Assembly: GCA_028023455.1 (NCBI GenBank)
Contig: JAQFVV010012573.1
Location: forward strand, 1,422,815 to 1,486,814
DNA: 64,000 nucleotides
Direction: 5' to 3'
Source of the DNA: Epiperipatus broadwayi
Lineage: Eukaryota > Onychophora > Udeonychophora > Euonychophora > Peripatidae
Below, piece after piece: positions 37,491-50,649 of this stretch. The stretch's first letter is position 1. Every line of letters begins with the position of its first letter. The translations under genes were made by a program, and so were the position numbers. Under the pieces are notes generated by a model. The model was not told where the DNA came from, made no database searches, and saw only the letters and a program-made list of their open reading frames with translations.

Positions 37491-40316
37491 GTTGCTTTGA
37501 CTTTGCTATATTATTACATCTAAAATACATGTGATTATATCAACAATTTTTTAGATCATGAATATAAAAGAGTTCTTATATCATTAAGATACATAATAAT
37601 AAAAATGTAGACATATGCACGTTCCCATTTCATTCACTTTATTTTAATTTAGATGTTTGTATTTAAATTGGAGTAGAAAATAAAAAAATCAGCAAAAAAA
37701 TAAAAATAAAAAATAAAAAGGGGAGATAAATATTAACAAATCAGTTAAATAAGATTTCCTTAGTAGTGAAAAAAAAATAGATATGGTTAATAAAAAAAAT
37801 GACTATAATGGTCAAATATTTAATATAACTTATATAAAATGAGAAATTATACAATACTTTTAAAAAAATCATTAAAAATAAATAGAAAAAGAAGTATTAA
37901 TCTTTTTTTTTTTTTAAAGGTCAGTTAATTAATGAACCTAATAAAGTCAATCCCTTTCCCCCTTCCCAAAGTTTATTTAATATCAACAATAAAAACAAAA
38001 AATGTACACAAAGAGATATATATATGGTATGATGTCCATTAACGAAATATGTACTATATATAAATATACAATCCATCGTTTTATTTTAACAAAATTTATC
38101 AAGCGTAATTCCAGAATAATATATCTATAGTTTAAAAACAAAATTGTTAAATAAAATGTCATTTAGATGTTAGTAATATTTTCTAAAACAAAAAATTAAA
38201 TGACCTGACCGGATATGTCCTGCAATTTAAATTTCAAAGATCATCAAACTGTGCGCTACTCATTGACTATTTCTAACAATCTTCTTTAAATTAACGAAAC
38301 CGCGTGGCCAACGTCTGCATGATTACTCATTTAGAAAAAAAAAAGCTTTACGTTTGAAAATAGATTAATTAACTATAGTCAAAAATAAGTGCATCTTTAA
38401 AAAAAAAAACGTCGAACTTAATCATAGATTCAATCACGAAAGGTACGTGAAAGTGTGTGCAGATATTCCAGTACATTAGATGCAAAAAATATACATACTG
38501 TATTGAAAAAAAAATATAGTTAGTATTTAATAAAACCTCTAACGGCTATGAGATCTATAAGACATGCCCATGACATGTAATTAGAATTGGGAAAGTAAAA
38601 CTTAAAAATGTTCATGAAGTGCCAAGCAGGCTTAAAAATGAAGCTGATCCATAGTCAATTCAGGCAGCCATTTAAAACAATTGTTTGTTTAATGGCATTT
38701 AGTTACTTTTATTTAAAAGTTAAGTCAAAAATGAAAAAAATTGATGAAATCTGTAAACATCTAGCAATTAATACGTGTTATTGAGTAATTCTTTCTCTTT
38801 TATTGTTCATCTTTGGGAGCTATTGGAGAAGCCCGTTCCCTGTAGTTAACCATAAAGATCTATTTGCCATTTGTATTTTTTCCCCTTAATTCTGATTAAA
38901 ACCAGAATTACTATAAATTTATGAATAATTATTATAATAAGTGCGCAATTTAATTCAAGTCCTTTAAATTTAAGTCTTAGTGCTGAAGTAGATTATTTTA
39001 TCTACTGCATAATTTCAAAATAAATACAGTCGAAGTAATTGGGAAAAAATTCTAAAAGAAAAACCCAACCCAACCACAATGATGAATATTTTACTATAGT
39101 TAAAAAAAAATAAAAATAAAACAGAATAAAAAATAATAGTTTAAAAAACAACGACAAAAAAGCAAAAAGAAAATTAAATATGTGTTTGTAAACATAAATA
39201 ACTGAAAAAAAAAATTGATTCTTGAGACAAGAATATTAATTAAATAAAAATGACATTAATAATAAAAGTTAGCCTATGTTTAAATTTTATTGAAATAATT
39301 TTATGATATATAAACACACACACATTTATATCAATAATGAATTTGCTATTTTTTTTTCCCAATTTTGATAAATATAATCCATTGTGAATAAAGATCTATT
39401 TGAGGTTATTCCATTACTTTAAGTCCATAGCTTTTATTTTTCACATTATTTTAGTAAACAATTTTATCTCATTCATCCATCAGATGGCATTTTAGCATCT
39501 ATTGAGATTCCATCTTTTTAATAAACTCTAATCTCAGGTTCACTTTAGTATTACATTTTTTTCACTAATGTCAATGATACTAGTTCTTCTATCATTTAAA
39601 CTTTCTATCTTTCATTGTTAATCTCATAATACTTTTATCTTAGACATTGCTATGTAATTTATAATTTTAGTTTTAAGTTTCTATCTAAATAAATAATTTA
39701 ACCAAGGTATTTATAATTAATTTTAATTTATTTCTAAGAAACTCCATTGTTTTCTTTTTATTCTTTATCTAAAGGTCTATTTTCTATTATGTTTTTTCTG
39801 ATCATTTTAGCAATATTTTTATAAATTCTACAAAACAACCAAAGTATCTAGAATACCCAGATGGTTTAAAATAAATCAATTTTAATTCATTTGCTCTCAA
39901 GTGTTCTCATAAAAATGATGTAAAACGATTTGCGGAAATAGAATCATGCTATCATTTTACCAATATTAATCTTCTTAGTGTCATTATGTATTATAATTAG
40001 ACGTGGTGCATTTTTAATAAATATTACTTAGAATCTTTCAATATTCCACATCTATGTAATGAAATCCCAAAGCTTTGATCATATAGTACTGTGTACAATT
40101 GTAGTCTTATAATCTACTATGTCAATTTTAAATAGCAAGTTATTGTTTCTTTTTATAAATTAAATATTTGAAGGCTCTTTTATTATTAAATTATTCTTAA
40201 TTCAGTAATTAAAAATTCGCTATGGAGCAATTAATGTTAGTTCTATAAATATCCTATACATAGCTAATAAAAGACTAATAAAATAAGTATTAGAATTTTA
40301 ATATCCTCAATTTTTT
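37491..40316. other. Intergenic, AT-rich, nothing recognised
   Basis: Poly(A)/poly(T) runs only. I found no conserved reading frame or RNA gene. Confidence 0.45.
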
Positions 40317-41500
40317 TATTATTATTATTAAGAGAAATTTATTATCTTGTTACATTATGTTTTCAGATGTGAATAACACACTTTTAACACGTCTATTTCT
40401 GTGTATGTAGATGCTTCCCCAGTTGAAGTTTTCCAAGTGGCATTTCCATAATAATCTGGAGCTATTAAATTGTCTCTGTTTGATTTTTTTTACAATTTTC
40501 CTTAGTTCCATTCCCTGTGGATCTACCAATTTTCCAATAGTGATTTTACATCACATGCACCATAATGTGAAGTACATGAAAATTTTAAGCCTTATTTCTG
40601 CATACACATCTTGTGTGGTACATCTTTTAATGGATATAAATTGCTCAAATGGATTGTTTATCCATCTTTTAATGAATGTTCTATGGTAGTTTAGATTATT
40701 GCATCTTATAAATATATGATCAATGGATTCCTCTTCCCTGTCACACATCTGGGATATAGGATCTTATTTCTTTATGTTTTTTTGGTGAGCCAGGAAGGCA
40801 TTCATGGGAAGGGAGTCCAAGTTATATTTGATTATGAAGTCTTGGTACTTTGGTTCAATGAACCAATAGTGAGATTTATATATTAGTTGTTGATTGGTGA
40901 TGTCCAATTTTCTGTCAATTGTGCATTTTTCTCCATTTAGTAATTTATGTGCTGTCCAGTATTTTATTTTATTTGTGACTGGGTTTTCTTTTAAGTCAAT
41001 TACCTTTTGTATACTTGTATATAGAGACTCAATCCACTTGTTGTTAGCTGGTGGGGACTGATCCATATGGGTAATGTCTTCATTGGGTGATAAGGTTGGG
41101 TAATTGTTTGCTATATTAAATAGTGAGTTATAATTGTTTTGTAGGATTAGTGTTTTAATAAATTGGAGTGAAAGGCCATTAAGTCTTCTTGGTGTTTTCC
41201 ATGTTCAGAGACTGATAGTGGTGACCTTATGTTCCCAAAACAATTTAGTACAAAAGACATTTACTTTTTGAATGAATTTTTTGGATGGGCATATCCCAGC
41301 TATTTTCATTTTCGATTTTTATTATGATAATTTTGTTAGGAAAATTTCTATTCAACTACTTTTTTAAAAATTTCGTTGATACTTTTATTATTGAGTGGGA
41401 CTTTTTTAATGTTTTATTTAAAGCATGTGATAGTTTAAGAATATTTATTTTTGCACACCTATTTATTTTTTGTTTGGTTTTTATTCTTACATAGTTCAGT
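40317..41500 (-). mobile_element. 3' part of a TAA-tailed LINE ORF2 with zinc knuckle
   Basis: On minus, about 41,066-40,764 encodes an uninterrupted 100-residue segment ('KWIESLYTSIQKVI', 'NKIKYWTAHKLLNG', 'FIIKYNLDSLPMNAFLAHQ'). This is followed in another frame by 'MCDREEESIDHIFIRCNN' (40,690-40,748), the C..C....E...H.F..C knuckle near the C-terminus of L1/Tx1-type ORF2 proteins. Upstream (41,150-41,300) 'TWKTPRRLNGLSLQF' has an equivalent near 60.75-60.87 kb. The 3' end has a reversed AATAAA near 40,335 and a short (TAA)n tail at 40,317-40,330. It is a related but separate subfamily from the 59.7-kb copy. The 5' limit is unclear. Confidence 0.7.
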
Positions 41501-42480
<980 letters not shown>

Positions 42481-44564
42481 ATCAAAATTACCCCAAATTC
42501 TCAACTCAAACAAACTAGCAAAGAAAATAAATTTTAAAGCACTACCAATGGTTTCTCAAGTCTAAAGAACTACAAAATGTTTTTTCTTTCAAATATTAGA
42601 CACATTGTTTAAATATTTGTTAATGCTACAGTTTTAATTTTATGATTACTATGATTTATGATATGAATCATTATTCAAAATTAACAATGACTTCTAGTGT
42701 GCCCACATACATCCAATTATTTATTTTTTACTTTATAAAATACTGATTTCCTATATTTTAACTTCCATAATTTTTCTCTCTTAATTAAATTGTATCATTT
42801 TATTATTCTAATTTTTCATTGATTAGTAGTGCTTACACTAAATACATACTTTTAACAGAACTCACTCACAGCAACATGTCGTTGGTACTCCAAACATAAC
42901 TTTTACCAACTATAATGTAATTCATAATATTAGTATTATTGTACAGAGGTTAATGCCAAAGTGTCTTTTATTTATCATTAATGTGGGCAAATGCCTTTTA
43001 GAGGTTGATGAAGAATTTATAGCAACTTATACACAATATCACTTATGTAACTTTCATCTATAAACTTCACTACTGATATTATGTATTGATCAAGTTTACA
43101 TAAAAAGTGATTATCAAAAATTTATTTAAATAAAAAGCAAACTTCAATGACATGTGTACATGTGTAACACCAATTTGTATATAATTTAAAGATGTATAAT
43201 TTACATTAGTAATATAATTTATAGTAAATTTATTATAATTTTATAACTGCACTTATAATTATTAGTTTCATGTAATGCTTATAAACTTTAACTGGATATA
43301 TAGTTGACCTTGTTCTTTTTTAAAAAATAAAAGTAATAAAATTATTTCTGAGATATTTTTTAATTTATCTTTATTTGAATTAATAAAGTGTACAAACTAA
43401 TTATATAAAAGTTTACCTGAACTATCGTAAATTCAATCTATAAAAACATTTAAGAATATTGACAAAAAAATGGACTCCTATAATTAATTTCTAGAAAATT
43501 GGCCTTTATATGCAGATGAAAAATATTCTTTCAGTCACCACTTTTTAATATCTAATGCATCTAAATAAGAGCTAGAAAAAGCATGAGATTTTAAATGGTT
43601 TACAAACAAAATTAATACAATCTGTAAAATATAAAAATGTTCTTTTTTTCTAAATTTATGTATTTATTTTTAACTGAATTTTTTTTTATAATGAAGTAAT
43701 TTACTAAAGCTTAAGATTTCTATTATCATCTTAATTATATTTTTGTGGTTGTGGGATTTTATTTTGCTTATTTTCCTAAATCAGAATTATTTTTTAATTT
43801 AGCTTTATATTTAGGAGTGTGGACCCCCCCCCATGCCTTGAAAATCAGAAATGTGCTTTAATATTGCAATTGAAGAGTTATATATTTACATATCTTTGAG
43901 TAATAGCCTTGTTTACCAGTCGTAAAATATCAATGTTCTATAAAGTTTAGCGCTGGAATAAAGAAATGGATTCAAAATATAAAGCTTCATCAATTAATTC
44001 TCAGTTGAGTAAAATAAAATTTATATAAATTTCATCTATGACCAATTAATTAGATGGAACAGCTGTGTAGGATCTAATACTTGAATATTTAAAAGATTAA
44101 TTCTGAAGAAAATAATTACACAATTATTTATGGTATCTGTTTATAAATGACAATTGTATTTTGTACCCAAAGTTTGTTTTTAATTAGAGAAAAATTTGAA
44201 TAACAAATGAAAAAGTATATATATTTTTTAAGTTTGGATGAACATGTGTAAAACTAGTTATTTGTTTGTTTAAATAAATATAAAGTATACTCATTTTTAA
44301 ACAAATACATTTTAGATATTATGACTATCCACTTTGTAGACTACTATAATGCAAAATAATTAATCAGTGTGCCCTGTGTGGATTGGACAGTTATAGAGAA
44401 AAATCTATGATTAGAACTACGTCATTTCTATTCTTGAATTTCTTATGATATCCAAGCAATATTTAATTATTGATATTTATTGACTAGAATATTCTTTATT
44501 TAATATAAAAAGCAACCAATTTATTAATTAATGGTTATAAAATGAATGTTTTAGTGAAATTATA
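42481..44564. other. Intergenic, AT-rich, nothing recognised
   Basis: No motif or RNA gene seen. A short C-run is at about 43,825-43,832. Confidence 0.5.
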
Positions 44565-44965
44565 GTAAAGACCAATGAAAATATAAGTTTTCATTTCGCA
44601 TTGAATTTGTAGATTACGAAAAGGCATTTAACTCTCTATATATTTTTTATTTCTTAAAACATTAGCATAATAATGTAGTTCTAACAAAATATCTCTCAAA
44701 ATGCAATATCCATAAGTAATATGATGAAAATACTATCAATGTAATTTAGATGTTCAAAACTTTTTATCCAGCTGTAAATCTCTATAAATTAAAACTGGAT
44801 TTGATTATAGCAGTTTTGTAACAAACTAAGACTGAAACAAAGAGAGTAAATGATGAAATTATTTATAGTTTTTTGATAATTTAATAATTTAAATTATTTA
44901 TAGTTTGGATATTATGTATCTGTTTTTTCAAATAATGCTTATTGAAAAAAAAGTAAGTCACTTTA
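44565..44965 (+). mobile_element. Decayed RTE-like RT fragment
   Basis: 'ttgtagattacgaaaaggca' (about 44,608) gives 'FVDYEKAFNSL', matching RT motif A of the 46-kb copy (FVDYEKAFDSI). Near 44,830-44,960, 'TKRVNDEIIYS' and a decayed 'LDIMYLFFQIM' correspond to the segment ending in the FADD box, where both catalytic Asp are lost. Intervening sequence is diverged. Both ends are truncated or unreadable. Confidence 0.6.
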
Positions 44966-45454
44966 TAAACATTACTGATTGATCAAACATTTGGGTCCTT
45001 ACAAAAATTAAGTAAAAATAAGTTGTTAAAATTAATAATTACTTCTAATAATTTGTTCTAACAACAATTTAAAAAAATAAAATATATAACACTAACATCT
45101 TTTTATGTGTGTGTATTATAGATATAAATAAATATGATGTAAACTTTCAATGAGAATGAAAAAATTTAAAATATAATTATCATATATGTCGTCATTACTA
45201 TTTTTCATTAATTATTAATGCTTTCTCTACAACTATGTATCTTGAGGATCTGAGAAGCTACATTTAGAATATAAAGCCATATACAGTAAAGATTTTTAAA
45301 ATTTACAATATATCGGTAAATGATAGTTATTATGTTAAAGAGAGATTGAAAGCAAATGCAATAAAGATAATCTGATCTATTGCTGAGCTGGTCATAATAC
45401 ATTATTGTTTCGATTGTTAACATTTTCTTGAAGAAATAATTTGACTACAGACAC

Positions 45455-45860
45455 ATACCCTTGTTTATATATATATATATATCAGCATTATCATTTTCAA
45501 ACATTATTACTTCATTGCGAGATAGTTTCTTCATATTTAGTCCAGGCCCACATCTATAGATCTACTTTTTCTACACCATTAAATAAAACTTTCTTATTTC
45601 TTCACTCCATATTATATAGCCACTTTCTAAGTTTTATAATAATTTGGTTCTAGTTTAATACTTCAGTTGGAAATCTATTGCCATATCTTTGGGAATATGA
45701 GAGATTTATTTTCAATTTTTCAATGATATCTGGATCGATAATACCTGACTGCTTTTTTTTCATTCATTATTTTACTTTTATATTTGCTTGTTATTCTCAG
45801 TATATACTTTTTTGTAATTCATTATGTGGTACAAACTCATTGTGTTGTTTAATTAAATAT
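45455..45860 (-). mobile_element. 5'-truncated RTE-like LINE 3' end, minus strand
   Basis: Reverse complement shows the family terminal region: a 'RRNNKQI' equivalent of RRDKKRN, 'ggagtgaagaaataagaaag' (family 'aaggatgaaataagaaagtg'), then 'gtgtagaaaaagtagatcta', and the end 'gaaaatgataatgctga' at about 45,483-45,499 before a TA run. It is heavily decayed. It lies head-to-head with the plus copy starting at 46,007. Confidence 0.55.
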
Positions 45861-45914
45861 TCAATTTATAGATCCATAAATAAGCATTAATAAAATATAT
45901 TTATTAAAAGCCTT

Positions 45915-45973
45915 CTTTTCAAGTATATATATATATATATATATATATATGAATATATATACTTGAAAAGATA

Positions 45974-46005
<32 letters not shown>
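45915..46005. repeat. AT-rich palindrome plus (TA)n
   Basis: 'cttttcaag' followed by a TA run (45,915) is mirrored by a TA run and 'cttgaaaag' (ending 45,970), with a second (TA)n at about 45,977-46,007. It forms the junction between the two oppositely oriented RTE copies. Confidence 0.8.
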
Positions 46006-46006
<1 letters not shown>

Positions 46007-46012
<6 letters not shown>

Positions 46013-47700
46013 AAAAGAGTTGAAAATGATATAAGAAAGTATAACTGTGGACTAGCAAGGAAAGCTGTAGAAGAGAATAAAAGTCTCAAGAATGTTGAAC
46101 AATATTTTGGTATTGGTAGGAAATTTATATCTGCCATAAGAAAAAAAGATGGAATTATTATTATAAAAAGAGATGACATCATGAAATTGGTAGAAGATTT
46201 TTATCAAGAATTATATAGTAATAAAGAACAAGTACCTCCTATATCTATTACATGTTTTGAATTTCCCAGAATTTTAAATGAAGAAGTGAGACATGCAATT
46301 AAATGTATGAAGAAAGGAAAAGCTCCAGGTAATGATAGAATTATAATTGATATATTAAAAAAAGCAGGTGAAGAAATAGAATTTTTTTTGGCGAAGTTAT
46401 ATACCAAATGTCTAAATGATAAAGATGTACCAGATGATTGAAAGAATTCAGTATTAATATTAATATTTAAAAAGGGTGATAAAGAAGATATTAGAAATTA
46501 CAGACCTATCAGCCTTTTATCAGTTTTATATAAAATTTTTACCAAGATAATTACAATTCGTCTACAGAGAACATTGGATTTCCACCAACCAAGATAACAA
46601 GCTGGATTTAAAAGTGGTTTTAGTACAGTAGATCATATCCAGGTATTGAGAGAAATTATAGAAAGGACAAATAAATATGAGTTGTCATTATGTTTTGGAT
46701 TTGTAGATTATGAAAAGGCATTTGATTCTATAAACATTTCTTCAGTGATTAAAGCATTGGATCATCAAGGTATATAGATCCAGGATATTGTCACATTTTA
46801 AAGAAAATTTATAAAAATGCAACACCCACAATTAGATTACATAATAATACTGGGAAAGTCAACATTGAGAAAGGTGTAAGACAAGGTGACTCCATATCTC
46901 CAAAACTTTTTACAGCAGTGCTGCAAGAAGTATTTTGTGGATTAAAATGGGAAACTAAAGGAATGAAAGTAAATGGAGATTATTTAAGTCATTTAGATTT
47001 TGCAGATGATGTAGTTGCTTTTGAAAATAATGCTTCAGAGCTGCAGGAAATGTTGCAGGAGTTATCAAATAAAAGTAGGAAAGTAGAACTAAAGATAAAT
47101 GTTAAAAAGACTAAAGTAATGTTTAATTGATTTGTTCAAAATATGAAAATAAAGATTGATTATGATGAATTAGAAGAAGTTAACAGTTACAAATATCTTG
47201 GTCAAATTATTAATACAGATGGAAACATAATAGAGGAAATTAATCATAGAATTAAACTTGGTTGGAGTGCTTTTGGTAGAAATAACTTGATACTAAAAGG
47301 AAATATGCCTATGTGTTTGAAACGTAAGGTTTTTAACAAATGTGTTTTACCAGTTCTTACTTATGGATCTGAGACTTGGACACTTAATAGAAGAGTAATA
47401 CAGAGACTTCAGACCACTCAAAGAAGTATGGAGAGATGTATGTTGGGAGTAACAAGAAGAGATAAAAAACGCAATGTATGGGTAAGAGAACAAACAGGTT
47501 TTACTGACTTCATTGAAAAAATTAAAAGATTGAAGTGGAGTTGGGCTGGACATATTTCTAGAAGAGATGATAATAGATGGACAATTGAAATTTTAAACTG
47601 GATTCCAAGAGATTGTAAAAGACCCAGAAAGAGACCACATGTGAGATAGAAGGATGAAATAAGAAAGTGTGCAGGGGTGATGTGGAAAAGAGAAGCTAAA
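46007..47700 (+). pseudogene. Reverse transcriptase of the RTE-like LINE (disrupted)
   Basis: RNA-directed DNA polymerase that would copy the element RNA at a nicked target. Order of motifs: linker with 'KCMKKGKAPGNDRI' (about 46,303-46,345); '[18 protein letters not shown]' (46,497-46,550); 'QAGFKSGFSTVDHIQVL' (46,600-46,650); motif A 'FVDYEKAFDSIN' with its Asp (about 46,699-46,734); motif B region 'GVRQGDSISPKLF' (46,873-46,911); motif C 'FADDVVAF' with both Asp (46,999-47,022); 'DYDELEEVNSYKYLGQIIN'; 'LTYGSETWTLNRR'; 'LKWSWAGHISRRDDNRWTIE'. Breaks: TGA at 46,439 where relatives have Trp (DDW), a stop near 46,595, a stop and frameshift near 46,776-46,800, TGA at 47,128, and TAG at 47,647 where the 5.8-kb copy has Trp. 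Catalytic residues are intact but the frame is not. Confidence 0.88.
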
Positions 47701-47772
47701 GATTGGAAAAAGATGGATTAAACTTGGAGAGACCTTCATCCTGCAGTGGATTGATAATGGTTGATGATGATG
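46007..47772 (+). mobile_element. RTE-like LINE, best-preserved copy, 5'-truncated
   Basis: It starts abruptly after a (TA)n, so the AP-endonuclease half is missing. It carries a pre-RT linker, the whole RT domain and the C-terminal segment, and ends at ATGGTTGATGATGATGAT (about 47,756-47,773), a TGA-type microsatellite tail typical of RTE elements. At least seven other copies or fragments of the same family occur at 5.8, 27.1, 28.0 (nested), 32.5, 44.6, 45.5 and 50.7-52.4 kb. This copy is the natural reference for them. Confidence 0.9.
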
Positions 47773-47905
47773 ATATATATATATATTATAGTAGCAAGTT
47801 TTTCAATCAAAAATGTTTTGCAATTATTTTCAGCTATCAGGCCACGATCTATATAATTGTTAACTTCTATTAATTCATTATTATCATCCTTCTTCTCCTC
47901 CTCTT

Positions 47906-47937
47906 TAATAATAATAATAATAATGATAATAATAATG

Positions 47938-48020
<83 letters not shown>
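47906..48020. repeat. (TAA)n followed by (TTA)n, inverted microsatellites
   Basis: About 76 bp of AAT/TAA units, with two GAT variants, switches at about 47,983 to about 38 bp of ATT units. The ATT half is the tail of the minus-strand LINE that follows. The AAT half may be the tail of an unreadable plus-strand insertion or an inversion of the tail. Perfectly self-complementary. Confidence 0.95.
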
Positions 48021-49540
48021 GTTTTAACAATGTTCTTTATTGATCAAAAAATGTGTTACATAGGTTTTACAATCATTTTACAAAGAATTTTGCCAGGGGT
48101 ACAAAGGCATTTCAAGTATAATGGTTGTTATTATATAATTTTGATTAACATGAATTGTACATATTGTGTGAGATGGGTGGATAGCTGAGAGATTGTTAAA
48201 TTATCAGGCTGATTGTTATTGATTGCCCCAGTTGAGGAGTTGCCAGAATCTAATTGGTGCTGGTTATTTTCAAATTTGTTTTAAGGATAGTTGTTCATGA
48301 AGGTGAGAATGGTATGTTGAAGCACTGAGTTTTCAGATGACCCTGCTATCATAAGGCATAGAATTGAAATTTTAGACCATGAATGTATAAATATAAAGCT
48401 GCCTCTTGTTCAAAAATCTGGGTAGGGATTGTGTTCGGATCAATCTCTAGATATAGTTGAATTTTGAATTTGTAACTGTTGTCTGGAGTAGGTACAGGGG
48501 TATAAGAATTGATTGAAAAGAGATGATTTTGACTAAGAGATGCATTATCCATTGAAAATCTTGTATTTGAAATAAGTATCCCAGTATTGCAGTTGTTTTG
48601 ATTTAGATCAACTGTTGTCATCACATAGTTCCCAAGTCTTTTGATTTGACTTTGAAAGCACCCCCTTTGGGTAACCTGAAAAAAATAAATTTCTAGATAC
48701 CTTGGATGATCAGCTATCTTACTGATTAAATTTCACATCCCATGCATTGCAATGACATTATAGGAAATTTGCCAATGGAATTTTTAGAGATACATTCATA
48801 TCATTGACTGATAGCACTAGAGACTCGAGTGAAAATATCTATTAAATGTTTTATAAAGACCCAAACAATAGTTCTAAGAAATCTGTCAGTAACATAATAT
48901 TTGTTAATGCTTTTGATGGAGAGAAGTGACACTATTGTATATATAAATTGAAATCAGTGGTGTCATAAAAAATAGTTTTGTGAAAACATAGAATTGGCCT
49001 TGGAGTGTCTGGGATTATGTTATTGTTACTATGGATTGCTTGTACATTATTGCTGATGTCATTTGCATATGCTTTTTTAGAACTTTGACTTTTGGAGCAA
49101 ATAATACCACATGAATCTATATCCTGGTTAACATGAAAAATTTGTGTATCATTGCTAACATTTCCTACTGTTTGGTTAGAATGTGAACTTTGGTTTCTTA
49201 AGCTTAAGATATTATTTGAGCTTATATCCTGTTGCTATGGGGATTTCTAAAATTTGTAGGTTAACCTTTCGAGAAAGGGGTGTTATTGGAATCTATACTT
49301 TGATTATCATGGAGAATTTGTGCATTATTGTTGATGACATTTTTGTATGTTTTCTTAGGATTTGGATTTTTTTTTCTGAAGCTTTTGGTATTATTAGACA
49401 TTATATCCTTGTTGCCAAGGAGAATTTCCATATTAATGCTAATAAAGTTCTGATATGTTTGATTAAAATCTGGACTTTGAACTTGAGATTTCATAATATT
49501 GGCTGCAGATATCTAGTCATGTGCTAACTCCATCATGCCT
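48021..49540 (-). mobile_element. Internally deleted TAA-tailed LINE: 3' end joined to ORF1-like region
   Basis: 48,021-48,135 matches the 3' end of the large copy (59,715-59,835) base for base over long blocks ('aaaatgtgttacataggttt', 'tacaaaggcat'). From about 48,150 the match jumps to 63,760 onward ('agattgttaaattatcaggc', 'gagttgccagaatctaattgg', 'gttgaagcactgagtt', 'ccatgaatgtataaa'), which in the large copy is about 3.9 kb further upstream and lies before the endonuclease. Endonuclease and RT are therefore absent. Minus frames at 48,349-48,624 and 49,261-49,494 are polar, Asn-rich and presumably ORF1-derived. Reversed AATAAA near 48,035. A non-autonomous derivative is likely. Confidence 0.75.
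49027..49492. repeat. Tandem repeats of about 100-110 bp within the ORF1-like region
   Basis: Four fairly clear units start near 49,027, 49,127, 49,306 and 49,414, each with a block like 'gtgcattattgttgatga' and a block like 'ttaggatttggattt...ctgaagc'. A partial unit is near 49,232. On minus they encode an imperfect repeated peptide around 'NNAQILHDNQSIDSNN' and 'NMEILLGNKDIMSNN'. So an Asn-rich repeated protein segment was probably present in ORF1. Confidence 0.65.
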
Positions 49541-49762
49541 TTGATGATTAAAGAATTAAATTCAATAATTTTTATTAAATTTATACTATAAAAATAAGCA
49601 GAAATGCAAAAAAAAAAAAAAGGAAATTAGGTGATTGAAAATTATAAGAACTATATATGGGTAAGAATTTATAGTGTCAACTTGGTATTTAAAGTACTTT
49701 GTGATTATATAAAATAGAGCTAAAAATTGTGTTTAAGCAGGTAAATTGCTTTCTGCCAAACT

Positions 49763-50622
<860 letters not shown>

Positions 50623-50649
50623 AGCCATTCCAGATTATTTATTTTAAAT

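Noticed and set aside
49183-49527. 114-residue plus-strand open frame
   Set aside because: Antisense to the repeated ORF1-like region of the minus-strand LINE. The repeat pattern explains the open frame.
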